Source: Pseudoalteromonas luteoviolacea DSM 6061 (lineage in GTDB: Bacteria > Pseudomonadota > Gammaproteobacteria > Enterobacterales > Alteromonadaceae). Taken from it: a stretch of 64,000 bases of DNA. This document shows, piece by piece, positions 52,052-60,994 of the stretch; position 1 is the stretch's first letter; each line of letters starts with the position of its first letter. The notes below the pieces were generated by a model, which saw only the letters and a list, made by a program, of their open reading frames with translations, searched no databases and had not been told where the DNA came from. The stretch covers positions 1 to 64,000 of the forward strand of contig NZ_AUYB01000140.1 in NCBI RefSeq assembly GCF_001625655.1. Direction: 5' to 3'. The position numbers were made by a program, and so were the translations under genes.

Positions 52052-53422
52052 TTAGATAACGCGAGAAAACCGTGTGTTCTTTATTTGTTGCTGGAGGTAA
52101 GCATCAAAGCTCATACAAATGATCCGGATAAACAAAGTGCCACGTGCTGTCACAGTGATATTATCTTTATCTATTACAACTAACCCGTCATCGACGAGCG
52201 GCTTCATTGATGCCAATGAAGTGGCAAAGTATGTATCAAAATCAATATCAAATTGCTGACTGATCGCCGATTTATCTAATTCAAAATGACAAATGAGTTG
52301 CTTAATTACATGCGCCCTGATCACATCATCTTGATTAAGAGAGATGCCTTTGCATATTGCATTATGCTTATCATTAACGGCTGCATAATAGGTTTTTAAA
52401 TCTTTTTCGTTTTGTAATATAGCACTGCCAATTTGCGAAATTGATGATACCCCGAGTCCCAATAAATCACAGTTACCATGGGTGGTGTAGCCTTGAAAGT
52501 TTCGATGTAAATGGTTTTCACGTTGTGCAATGGCAAGCTCATCGTCTAGTTTGGCAAAATGGTCCATACCAATATATTGATATCCTGATTGGGTCATTTG
52601 CTCCAGTGCGTTTTTAAAGATTTGTAATTTTTGCTCTGCGCTTGGCATGTCTTGCTCTTTGAGTTTGCGCTGAGCTGCAAAGCGGTCTGGCAAGTGTGCG
52701 TAGTTAAACAGTGATACTCTATTTGGTCCCAGGGCAATGAGTTGCTCAATCGTTTTACGGTAGCTTTGAGGTGTCTGATGCGGTAGACCATAAATCATAT
52801 CCATATTGATAGATTTAAAGCCAAGTGCGCGCGCCTGCTGCAAAATACTGAGTACTTCGTCGAGCTCTTGCGGTCGATTAACCGCTTCTTGCACTTGATC
52901 ATTAAAGTCCTGCACCCCAAATGAAACGCGGTTAAAATTCAGTTCCTTGAGAGCAACTAGCATGTTGTCAGCCAGTGAACGTGGGTCTATTTCAATGCCG
53001 CGCTGTGCATCTTTAGTAAAGGTGAAATGCTGTTCCAGTGTTGTGATTAACCGAGTCATTTGGGCTTCGGTTAGAAACGTTGGTGTGCCGCCGCCCAAAT
53101 GAAGTTGCTCGACTTGATAATCTTTAAAGAACGGAGCTTGGGCACGAATTTCTGCACATAAATGGTCTAAATAAACATCTGCTTTTGATTGGTGGCGTGT
53201 GATGATCTTATTACAACCACAGTAATAACAAAGCTGATGACAAAACGGAATGTGGATGTACAGAGATAATGCTCGGCTGGCAGACTGTTCAATGGCGCTA
53301 GAAAGCGCTTGTTGATCATACCCTGAAGTTAACGATAAGGCTGTTGGATATGAGGTATATCTTGGTCCAGAAATATTATATTTCTTGATCAGGGAATCTT
53401 CCCAAAAAGGTAATTTAATCAC
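52052..53422 (-). CDS. hemN: Oxygen-independent coproporphyrinogen III oxidase (HemN)
   Basis: Radical-SAM enzyme of anaerobic heme synthesis. HQLCYYCGCNK holds the Cys ligands of the [4Fe-4S] cluster; SGPRYTSYPTAL at the start and LHLGGGTPTFL are further HemN signatures distinguishing it from HemW-type relatives. GTG 53422 gives 457 residues, the E. coli length; TTG 53434 is the alternative. An FNR-like box and TATAAT upstream point to induction at low oxygen. Confidence 0.93.
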   Translation of the reverse strand: MIKLPFWEDSLIKKYNISGPRYTSYPTALSLTSGYDQQALSSAIEQSASRALSLYIHIPFCHQLCYYCGCNKIITRHQSKADVYLDHLCAEIRAQAPFFKDYQVEQLHLGGGTPTFLTEAQMTRLITTLEQHFTFTKDAQRGIEIDPRSLADNMLVALKELNFNRVSFGVQDFNDQVQEAVNRPQELDEVLSILQQARALGFKSINMDMIYGLPHQTPQSYRKTIEQLIALGPNRVSLFNYAHLPDRFAAQRKLKEQDMPSAEQKLQIFKNALEQMTQSGYQYIGMDHFAKLDDELAIAQRENHLHRNFQGYTTHGNCDLLGLGVSSISQIGSAILQNEKDLKTYYAAVNDKHNAICKGISLNQDDVIRAHVIKQLICHFELDKSAISQQFDIDFDTYFATSLASMKPLVDDGLVVIDKDNITVTARGTLFIRIICMSFDAYLQQQIKNTRFSRVI

Positions 53423-53452
53423 GATCGCACTCAAATTTGATTACACGTCGTA

Positions 53453-53494
53453 ATTATAATTGTGTCGCATAGAATGCAGTTTGATCTGACGCAA
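53453..53494 (-). promoter_or_regulatory. FNR-like box and -10 element of hemN
   Basis: On the minus strand TTGCG-TCAG-ATCAA (53494-53481) keeps a complete ATCAA half-site and TTG of the other half of the FNR/Anr consensus. A perfect TATAAT lies at 53458-53453. The box centre is 41.5 bases upstream of the start predicted from that -10, the class II activator position. Confidence 0.58.
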
Positions 53495-53508
53495 TAGGGC
53501 GTTTAGTA

Positions 53509-53540
53509 GACAAATGTAAGGCATAGACCTTACATTTGTC
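53509..53540 (-). terminator. Thirteen-base perfect hairpin after the chemoreceptor gene
   Basis: GACAAATGTAAGG-CATAGA-CCTTACATTTGTC, directly after the minus-strand chemoreceptor stop. No uridine run follows, but the stem is perfect and its position fits transcript termination. Confidence 0.65.
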
Positions 53541-53548
53541 CATGTCAT

Positions 53549-55492
53549 TTAAAGTTGGTAGCGTTTGGCTGTTGTGGCGAGTTCCTCGGCTAGCTTGGCA
53601 AGTTGCTCAGCATCACTTGAAGCTCGCTCTGCGCCTTGTGCTGTTTCTTTGGCGGTGGAGGTCACTTCTCTCACTCCTTCTGAGATCTGGAGCGTCACGG
53701 CATTTTGTTCCTCTGTCGCACTGGCGATTTGAATACTCATATCCCGAATGGAGATGACAGAGTCAGAGACATGCTCCAGTACTTGACCCGTTTCATGAAC
53801 ACGCTGTGCGGTAATTTCAGCATTGTTAACGTTATTGCTCATGAGGTCGACAGAACGCTGCGCTTCTTGTTGTAAGCGAGAGATCATAGCTTGAATCTCT
53901 TCTGTGCTTTGTTGAGTTCGGCTGGCTAAGCTGCGAACTTCATCTGCAACAACGGCAAAGCCTCGCCCTTGTTCACCAGCGCGGGCTGCTTCGATTGCTG
54001 CGTTTAGAGCGAGCAAGTTGGTTTGATCGGCGATCCCCCTAATAACATCCAGAATGGAGCCAACGGATTGAGTTTCATCGGCTAAGCTAGAAATGGTATC
54101 ACTGACATTGTTGATGTCTTCTTTAAGCAGTGAGATTGCACTACGTGTCTCAGAAACGGCCTGTAGACCTTGCTTTGAAGTTTGCTCTGTAGAGGTCGCT
54201 GTATCGGCAGCGGACTGAGTGCTGCGGGTGATTTCGGAGACCGTTTCGGTCATTTCGTCCATGGCTCTATCTGTGTACTCTAGCTGTGCCATTTGTTGCT
54301 CGGCACCATGTTTTGCTTGAGTTGTAATGGCACTCATCGTTTGCGAGGTTTCAGCAAGTGTGTCAGTCGACTGATGAATTTGTTCTATAAATCCACGTAA
54401 ATTTTGCACCATACTTGCCATAGCCTGATAGATGCCGGTATGTTCACCATGGTTGTCGAATTGTACGGTTAAATCGCCCGCCGCAATCCTTCGTGCCATG
54501 GCTTCAATTTCTTTCGGCTCTCCGCCTATTGGCAGTTTTATGATCTTACTGATGTACCAACTAAAGAATAAGCCCAGTAAGATTATCATACTGGCAAAAA
54601 TAACCACCGTAAACTTAGAATTTGCACTCGCGGATTGCACAATGGGCCCCAATTGATCTTGTGTTGCTTTGATATCAAGTTTGATGTCTTCAAGTTGACT
54701 GGCAACTTCAGGCCCAACAGTGTCTAGCACTTGAGCGATTTGTTGGTTACGTTCAGAGATCACACCATATACGGATTCTTGACCGTTTTTGTATGCATCA
54801 AGTGCCTGCTTGAACTGTGTATTGCTCTTAGCTAAATCTGATCTTCCGCTATTCGCGAGTGTTTTTTGAAACTGGGACTGTAAAGCTGCAAAGGCCTGTT
54901 TTGCCGCTTGGTAGTCTTGCTCCGAATTAGTGACTAAAAATTTGTTGGTCGATAAGCGTCCTTGTTGCAACAAGCCTCTTAACATGCTGATATTTCTTAT
55001 ATCAGTAAGAGATTGTGAGTTTGCGATCATGTCACTCAGCAAAGTATCTAGTAGGGGCCCTTGCACATTCAGCACATCATTGACCAACCTATGGCGACGC
55101 TCAAACAAACTGACAATATTCTCAAAGCTTTTCTTGTAACGTTCCACCTGTTGTTGGCTGCGACTAATCACTTGTAACTGAGCTGGGTCTTTAAACTGAC
55201 TTTTCGCTTCAGCCATCAATTGTTCAAGCAGATCTAATCGTTGATTGAATTGTGTAATTGCATTTGGACTTTGATGTTTCAAATATTTACTTGCCTGCAG
55301 TCTTACTTCCAGCAAGTTTGCTTGGATCCGGCCTGCTAAAGTATTGTCGCGCGCTTTGGTACGGTAGTCGACGAAGTTACTATACCCAGAACTTAATCCC
55401 CAATATGCAACAATAGATAGGATTAACATCATAAATATCATTACGCCAAAAGCACCGTTGAGCTGTTGGTTTAACCGCCAGTTTTTTACCAT
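53549..55492 (-). CDS. Methyl-accepting chemotaxis protein with helical periplasmic sensor
   Basis: Inner-membrane chemoreceptor, 647 residues. TM1 (about 13-33), a long all-helical periplasmic domain (about 35-295, four-helix-bundle or HBM-like by its length and lack of beta structure), TM2 (about 298-320), HAMP, then the signalling domain with the hairpin tip DQTNLLALNAAIEAARAGEQ. No CheB/CheR-binding pentapeptide is seen at the C-terminus (KRYQL). HBM-type receptors sense organic acids, but the ligand here cannot be told. Confidence 0.93.
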   Translation of the reverse strand: MVKNWRLNQQLNGAFGVMIFMMLILSIVAYWGLSSGYSNFVDYRTKARDNTLAGRIQANLLEVRLQASKYLKHQSPNAITQFNQRLDLLEQLMAEAKSQFKDPAQLQVISRSQQQVERYKKSFENIVSLFERRHRLVNDVLNVQGPLLDTLLSDMIANSQSLTDIRNISMLRGLLQQGRLSTNKFLVTNSEQDYQAAKQAFAALQSQFQKTLANSGRSDLAKSNTQFKQALDAYKNGQESVYGVISERNQQIAQVLDTVGPEVASQLEDIKLDIKATQDQLGPIVQSASANSKFTVVIFASMIILLGLFFSWYISKIIKLPIGGEPKEIEAMARRIAAGDLTVQFDNHGEHTGIYQAMASMVQNLRGFIEQIHQSTDTLAETSQTMSAITTQAKHGAEQQMAQLEYTDRAMDEMTETVSEITRSTQSAADTATSTEQTSKQGLQAVSETRSAISLLKEDINNVSDTISSLADETQSVGSILDVIRGIADQTNLLALNAAIEAARAGEQGRGFAVVADEVRSLASRTQQSTEEIQAMISRLQQEAQRSVDLMSNNVNNAEITAQRVHETGQVLEHVSDSVISIRDMSIQIASATEEQNAVTLQISEGVREVTSTAKETAQGAERASSDAEQLAKLAEELATTAKRYQL

Positions 55493-55794
55493 TTAAAAGC
55501 CTTATCTTCGAGTTAAGCTGTTGATGAAAATGTGGAATAGAAAGAGGGATTCCCTATGAATAGTTTAGTGTAAATTTTGCAATTTGATCATATTATTTAT
55601 CGGGTGAAAAAAAATACCCAATTAATGGAATCTAAGTGAAATTATTTGACTCTAATCAATAGTTTTGGATTTTAGTTTACTAACTGATAGTAAAGGGTTT
55701 TTGGACTTTATGTTGAAAGTGTAATCAGCTAGGTTGATGGTTTCTTAATCGCTTTAAATGAACGGGTGTTGAAGTTTTTTGATGTGCAGGAAAT
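55493..55794. other. Intergenic region between the two chemoreceptor genes
   Basis: About 300 AT-rich bases without an open frame. I looked for a flagellar sigma-28 promoter (TAAA-N15-GCCGATAA) in front of the left receptor gene and saw none that fits. Confidence 0.5.
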
Positions 55795-55821
55795 CGCGTG
55801 CAGCTTTTGGTACTGCACGCG
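55795..55821 (-). terminator. Hairpin after the dCache chemoreceptor gene
   Basis: CGCGTGCAG and CTGCACGCG form a nine-base perfect stem with a nine-base loop, eight bases after the stop. The following minus-strand bases are only moderately T-rich. Confidence 0.68.
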
Positions 55822-55828
55822 GGCTTAT

Positions 55829-57859
55829 TTAAAGCTTAAACTGATTAACCGTCGCATTGAGCGCTTTGGCTAAATCATTCAGATCACGCGCTTCGTCAGC
55901 CAGTAAATGAGCATGATTTGCCGTACTATTTACCAAGTCATTAATCGCATTTAAGCTGTTATTGATATCTTCAGCAACCACCGTCTGCTCCTCTGTGGAA
56001 GTCGCAATTTGATGGCTTTGATCTTGCACTGTATTCACAGACTCTGTGATATTACGTAGCGCATCAAGTACCTCTTGGGTCTGCTCTACTGAACTTTGTG
56101 CGCGCTCTTGGCCTTGCTGCATCATCGTAGATGCTTGCTGTGCGATTTGTTGCAACTTAGAGATCATGTTGCGAATATCGTCTGTTGACTCTTGAGTACG
56201 GCTCGCTAAGCTTCTTACTTCATCGGCCACAACCGCAAAGCCTCGGCCTTGCTCACCAGCTCTGGCTGCTTCAATTGCCGCGTTAAGTGCAAGCAGGTTA
56301 GTCTGCTCGGCAATACCATTGATAACGTCGATTACAGCACCAATATTGCTGGTCTCTTGCTCTAAGCCTTCAACCACTTTGGCTGCTTCACCGATATGAC
56401 ATGCGAGCTCTGTCATCACTTCTTGCGCTTGACTGGAGCGCTGCGCACCATCATTTGTCATACTTTGCACTAAATCTGAAGCTCGATTCGTTTCATGTGC
56501 ATTGCGAGAGATTTCGGTGACTGTTGCTGCCATTTCTGTTACAGCAGCAGATACACTGTCTACTTGTTCTTTTTCTTGCTGAATTTCATTGTTGGTATTA
56601 TTTGATACATCACGCAGTTGCGCTGACGCACCGCTTAACTGCTCGGCTTGTGCTGCTGTATCTATCATCATCGCGCGCAGTTTATCGATAAAGGTGTTCA
56701 TATGCATGGCCAACTGGCCCACTTCATCTTTGCTATCGATATTAATACGGCGTGTCAAATCGCCCTCACCCGTCGCAATATCACGCATTGTATCTGCCAA
56801 TGTAATGATTGGGCGGGTTATCATCTGTGCAGCGACTAAGATCATAGCAACTATGATTGCCAGAATCACGATGACCGCAGTCACAGTGCTAGCTACGGCA
56901 TTATCGACAGGTTCTTCGATTAAACTTACTGGAATTAGTATACCTACATGCCAATCGAGTACCGGAGTATCCAGTTTCACACTGTTGAACACAACGTAAT
57001 AGTCTTGCCCTTTCATTGTGACCATTGCGGTGCCAGAGTCTTGGTTGCCGATTGAGCGTGTTAACTCAGTAAAACCTGAGGTGTCTTGAAATTGTTGTTC
57101 CAAACCCGCAAGGCCTTCTTTACCTTTTGGTCCAGAATCTGTTGTTGAAAGTGAATGACCAGTGCGTTTAGAGAGGTGGACAACTTTTAGGTCATGGTCC
57201 AATAAAAATCCGTAGCCTTGTCCATCAAATTGGATCTCTTCAACCATGGCACTGATTCTATTAATTTGTAAATCAACACCACCAACGGCAACTAGCTCAC
57301 CTTGCTTGTTATAAATCGGCTGCTGCACCACCGCTGACACATCTCCGGTGTTAATGTCGACAGACAGAGCACCAACATAAAGCTTGCCATGGCTTAGCGC
57401 ATCTTGCCACCAAGGGCGTTTGTATGCGTAATAAGGGCGGCCATCTGCGAAATTGGATGTACGTTCGTTTTCTTTAAAGTATTCGCCTGTTCGTGCGGAC
57501 GCCATAAAAGCGGAAAGAATATTTGCGTCACTTTTACTGATGCGGATAAAATCTTCGTTAACTTCGTCATAGCCTTTGTCATTGCTAAGATCTCTGTCGC
57601 GCTCGTTGTAGTTGTCAAACCAATTGATATTGTGTGGGTTGGTAACAAACGTTTCGACGACCTTCCCGTATTGAGCAAAAAAGGACTCCATTGAGAGTTT
57701 TTCAGAGTACAAATAACTCTGCGCTTCGCGTTCAATACCCTGGCGAGATATTGTTGCGATATGATTAACAAAATACGTAGAAGCGAGAATCAATAGTACA
57801 GAAATTGTACCGCCGATTAAGATGAGAATTTTTTTACGAAGAGATAAATTTTCAAACAT
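55829..57859 (-). CDS. Methyl-accepting chemotaxis protein with dCache-type sensor
   Basis: Chemoreceptor of 676 residues. TM1 (about 11-31), a double-Cache periplasmic sensor (about 40-325), TM2 (about 325-347), HAMP (ITRPIITLADTMRDIA), then the signalling domain with tip EQTNLLALNAAIEAARAGEQ. The membrane-distal Cache module has YYAYKRPWWQDAL, then Y and Asp residues (LYVGALSVDINTGD) and GGVDL, a set resembling the amine/amino-acid pocket of dCache sensors. An amino-acid-like ligand is an inference. Confidence 0.93.
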   Translation of the reverse strand: MFENLSLRKKILILIGGTISVLLILASTYFVNHIATISRQGIEREAQSYLYSEKLSMESFFAQYGKVVETFVTNPHNINWFDNYNERDRDLSNDKGYDEVNEDFIRISKSDANILSAFMASARTGEYFKENERTSNFADGRPYYAYKRPWWQDALSHGKLYVGALSVDINTGDVSAVVQQPIYNKQGELVAVGGVDLQINRISAMVEEIQFDGQGYGFLLDHDLKVVHLSKRTGHSLSTTDSGPKGKEGLAGLEQQFQDTSGFTELTRSIGNQDSGTAMVTMKGQDYYVVFNSVKLDTPVLDWHVGILIPVSLIEEPVDNAVASTVTAVIVILAIIVAMILVAAQMITRPIITLADTMRDIATGEGDLTRRINIDSKDEVGQLAMHMNTFIDKLRAMMIDTAAQAEQLSGASAQLRDVSNNTNNEIQQEKEQVDSVSAAVTEMAATVTEISRNAHETNRASDLVQSMTNDGAQRSSQAQEVMTELACHIGEAAKVVEGLEQETSNIGAVIDVINGIAEQTNLLALNAAIEAARAGEQGRGFAVVADEVRSLASRTQESTDDIRNMISKLQQIAQQASTMMQQGQERAQSSVEQTQEVLDALRNITESVNTVQDQSHQIATSTEEQTVVAEDINNSLNAINDLVNSTANHAHLLADEARDLNDLAKALNATVNQFKL

Positions 57860-58118
57860 GACATATTCTTTTTATTGGGACAGCGCTAGCTTAATAAAAC
57901 CATATCTCATCTTAATTGGCTACCATAAAAGGTTAAGGCACAACCAAGGGGAGATCATGTTTAATCATCATATCTTCACTTGTCGAATAAAAAAATAGTA
58001 CAGAATCATCAAATTACAGCAGCATATTTATAACCTAAAGCTGAGAAACTGTTGATAGAATTTTAATTACTTCTGTACTAACATTGTGACCTACTTTGGG
58101 TAAATATAAGAAAATATG

Positions 58119-58880
58119 ATGAGTAAAAAGTTGATCATTTTGGGAGCTGGTTGGCTCGGAAATGCGCTTGCGCGCGATGCCAAGTCAGCTGGGTGGCAGG
58201 TTGAGGCAACACGTAGAGCTGCTGATAGCACTGCGCAGATTAGCGCTTTTTGTGTAACTGACTCAAAACTCCATCATACCCTAACCTTGGACGACGCATA
58301 TTGGGTGTGTGCCATTCCGCCGCGTATGCGTCAAACGGATAGTAACTATTTAGAGACCCTGAAGCAGGCACTTGAAACTGCAAAAAGTATGGCATGCAGA
58401 GGATTTCTATTGTGCTCGTCGACTGCAGTATATGGAACCGAAGATGGTGAGTTTACTGAATTGGCAGCACTTGCCGAGCGCGATACAAAACGCCAACAAA
58501 TACTACAAGGCGCTGAAGAGATGGTTCAAAACGCGGGTGGCAAAATTGTACGTTTAGCTGGTTTAGTTGGGCCAGAGCGCGAGCCGGGACGCTTTATTTC
58601 AGGCAAGCATCTGTCGAGTTCATCTTTTGCGCGTGTGAATATGTTACATCAACAAGATGCCGTGAATGGTTTGCTGTGTATTTTAGACAATTGGTCAGAT
58701 GCAGCCCCTATATATAATTTGTGTCACCCGTCACATCCAACCAAGCAAGATTATTATCACAAACATTGCACGCAACATGGGAGCGTACCACCGACGTTTG
58801 GCAGTGATACTAAGTCAGAACGAATTATTAGTGGTTCAGCAGTGTGTCAATTGGGTTTTGAATATCAGTACGAAATATAA
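58119..58880 (+). CDS. NAD(P)-binding epimerase-like protein (YeeZ-like)
   Basis: A Rossmann-fold protein of 253 residues with the dinucleotide motif ILGAGWLGNALA at about 7-18 and a short-chain dehydrogenase-like SSTAVYG at about 103-109, in which the YxxxK lysine is not evident (AVYGTEDGE). This resembles the atypical extended SDRs annotated as NAD-dependent epimerases. Two ATGs (58116 and 58119) are possible; neither has a good ribosome-binding site. It converges on hutC. The substrate is unknown. Confidence 0.8.
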   Translation: MSKKLIILGAGWLGNALARDAKSAGWQVEATRRAADSTAQISAFCVTDSKLHHTLTLDDAYWVCAIPPRMRQTDSNYLETLKQALETAKSMACRGFLLCSSTAVYGTEDGEFTELAALAERDTKRQQILQGAEEMVQNAGGKIVRLAGLVGPEREPGRFISGKHLSSSSFARVNMLHQQDAVNGLLCILDNWSDAAPIYNLCHPSHPTKQDYYHKHCTQHGSVPPTFGSDTKSERIISGSAVCQLGFEYQYEI

Positions 58881-58925
58881 CGTTTCGTTGATATAAAGTT
58901 GTATTAGGCTGTTTAACCTACTGGG

Positions 58926-59636
58926 TTATTTCTTAAAGGTTAAATGGCCGCCGAGTCGATATTTGCTTCCAGAAGAGATAAGTCTCGCAAAGCTCACGAT
59001 ACCGTGTGATGACCAAGTTCTTCGGATCACTTGTAAACAAGGCTCTTCATTAAACATATCAAGCCACTGGCAAATTTCTTCATTTGGCATAATGGCTTCT
59101 ACTGTGTGCCTTGCTTCAGTCAACGGGGCAACTTGGGTGAGGTATTCATGGGGCGTTGTTTGGCTAAAATCTTGTTGCAGATACTCAGGTGCAAGCGCAG
59201 GGTTCACAAATCGTTCTTCTACTTGTAATGGTGCATCGTTTTCGTTGTGCACAATGATGCTGCGATACACCAAGCTATCCATCTCAACACCCAAAGCAAT
59301 GGCGATAGGTGCGATTGCGGAAATTGACTCCAACGACAAAACGATGCAGGTATAGTTTCCTCCACGTTCTTTGACCTCATCTGCAATATTGCGGATTTCT
59401 AACAACGAAGATTGAGATTTAAAGCTTGCGACAAATGTACCTAGCCCTTGGCTGCGAGTGAGTACACCACTTTCTGTGAGTTCACTAAGTGCTCGCCGGG
59501 CTGTCATTCTGCTTACTTGAAACTGATCTGACAATTCATTTTCAGAAGGAACACGTTGGTTTTCCTGCCAAGCTCCGGCGCGTATCTTGTCGATAATATG
59601 TTGTTTTATCTGTGCAAACTTAGGTTGGTCAGTCAC
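58926..59636 (-). CDS. hutC: Histidine utilization repressor HutC
   Basis: GntR/HutC-family repressor, 236 residues, from a GTG start. The N-terminal winged helix (about 8-70: RVPSENELSDQFQVSRMTARRALSEL, then GTFVA) binds DNA; the C-terminal UTRA domain (about 90-230) binds urocanate, the inducer in studied species. It is divergent from hutI, with a HutC operator in the 110-base interval, so autoregulation and control of hutI are expected. Confidence 0.92.
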   Translation of the reverse strand: MTDQPKFAQIKQHIIDKIRAGAWQENQRVPSENELSDQFQVSRMTARRALSELTESGVLTRSQGLGTFVASFKSQSSLLEIRNIADEVKERGGNYTCIVLSLESISAIAPIAIALGVEMDSLVYRSIIVHNENDAPLQVEERFVNPALAPEYLQQDFSQTTPHEYLTQVAPLTEARHTVEAIMPNEEICQWLDMFNEEPCLQVIRRTWSSHGIVSFARLISSGSKYRLGGHLTFKK

Positions 59637-59685
59637 GATTATTTGTCGCCAAAATTAAGGGTACTCATAAAGGTGGCACACTTAT

Positions 59686-59699
59686 CTTGTATATACAAG
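59686..59699. promoter_or_regulatory. HutC operator in the hutC-hutI interval
   Basis: CTTGTATATACAAG is a perfect 14-base palindrome matching the known HutC site. It overlaps a possible hutI -35 (TTGTAT, 16 bases, TAAACT at 59709-59714), so bound HutC would block RNA polymerase. Confidence 0.85.
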
Positions 59700-59745
59700 T
59701 ATTCTTGCTAAACTCGTATTAATTTTATCCAACCGAGTATAGACT

Positions 59746-60969
59746 GTGATCGATGTAGATTTAGTGATAACTAATGCGAATATTGCGACAATGGATGCGC
59801 AAGTTGAGGGTGCATATGGTGTAATTGAGAATGGTGCCGTGATGATTAAAGGCGATACCATTGTTTGGCTGGGTAAGGAATCCGAACTACCAGAGTTTGA
59901 TGCCCTATCAATTCCTGTGACTTCAGCAAAAGATGCTTGGTTAACACCAGGACTAATTGATTGTCATACCCATATTCTATTTGCAGGTTCACGCGCAGAA
60001 GAATTTGAAAAACGTTTAAATGGTGTGTCATATCAGGAAATCGCCGAGCAAGGCGGTGGCATTGCGACAACCGTAAAAGCCACTCGACAAGCTTCCAAAG
60101 AAACGCTATTTGTTGCTGCAAAATCGCGTTTAAACGCACTGCTTCGCGAAGGCGTTACAACTGTTGAGAGTAAGTCAGGATATGGTTTAGACACTGACAC
60201 AGAGCTAAAGTTGCTTGAAGTGAATCAAATTTTGGATGAGCATCACCCCATTCAAATACAGAGTACATTTTTAGGCGCTCATGCATTGCCGCCTGAATTT
60301 AAAGGAAACAGTGACGGTTACATTGATTTGGTGTGTGATGAAATGTTGCCATTAGTTGCCGAGCGTAACCTGGCAGATGCCGTGGATGTGTTTTGTGAAA
60401 ATGTCGGCTTTAGTCATGCACAAACAAAACGAGTGTTTGAGCGAGCAACAGAGCTTGGGCTAAAAGTGAAATGTCATGCCGAGCAGCTATCTAATCAACA
60501 CGGTACTGAATTGGTTGCGGAATTTAATGGCTTGTCAGCGGACCATATTGAATATTTAGACGAACGTGGTGTTGAAGCAATGGCAAAGTCGGGCACTGTG
60601 GCAGTGATTTTACCTGGTGCTTTTTACTTCTTGCGTGAAACACAACATCCGCCAATTGAATTGTTGCGTGATCATGGTGTACCTATCGCGATTGCCAGTG
60701 ACTTTAATCCTGGCACGGCTCCACTGTGTTCATTACGTTTGATGCTTAATATGGCGTGTACTTTATTCAAAATGACACCAGAAGAGGCGTTACTAGGAGC
60801 AACGAGACATGCTGCCAAGGCGTTAGGCTTGGATGATCGCGGTGTGCTTAAAGTAGGCTGCAAAGCAGATATTGCGATGTGGCAAATTCAGCATCCCGCT
60901 GAATTAAGTTACCAATTTGGCGTAAACGATCTGTTAAATCTGTGGATATCGGGTAGACTTATCCAATAA
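59746..60969 (+). CDS. hutI: Imidazolonepropionase HutI
   Basis: Third enzyme of histidine degradation: hydrolyses 4-imidazolone-5-propanoate to N-formimino-L-glutamate. Metal-dependent amidohydrolase of 407 residues, GTG start. DCHTHILFAGSRAEEF (about 72-87) holds metal-binding His residues; STFLGAHALPPEF, VKCHAEQLSN and the later ASDFNPGTAP with the catalytic Asp are conserved. hutH and hutU are not in this window; hutG lies 1.9 kb downstream on the other strand. Confidence 0.96.
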   Translation: MIDVDLVITNANIATMDAQVEGAYGVIENGAVMIKGDTIVWLGKESELPEFDALSIPVTSAKDAWLTPGLIDCHTHILFAGSRAEEFEKRLNGVSYQEIAEQGGGIATTVKATRQASKETLFVAAKSRLNALLREGVTTVESKSGYGLDTDTELKLLEVNQILDEHHPIQIQSTFLGAHALPPEFKGNSDGYIDLVCDEMLPLVAERNLADAVDVFCENVGFSHAQTKRVFERATELGLKVKCHAEQLSNQHGTELVAEFNGLSADHIEYLDERGVEAMAKSGTVAVILPGAFYFLRETQHPPIELLRDHGVPIAIASDFNPGTAPLCSLRLMLNMACTLFKMTPEEALLGATRHAAKALGLDDRGVLKVGCKADIAMWQIQHPAELSYQFGVNDLLNLWISGRLIQ

Positions 60970-60994
60970 TAACGATGTAAAAAGTGATCGAATA

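Noticed and set aside
58119..58880. Epimerase-like gene as part of the hut system
   Set aside because: It converges on hutC, shares no promoter with hutI, and no step of histidine degradation needs an NAD(P)-binding enzyme of this type.
59674..59679. TGGCAC upstream of hutI as a sigma-54 -24 box
   Set aside because: The GC required ten bases after the GG is absent (TT there), and the HutC operator and sigma-70-like elements explain the region.
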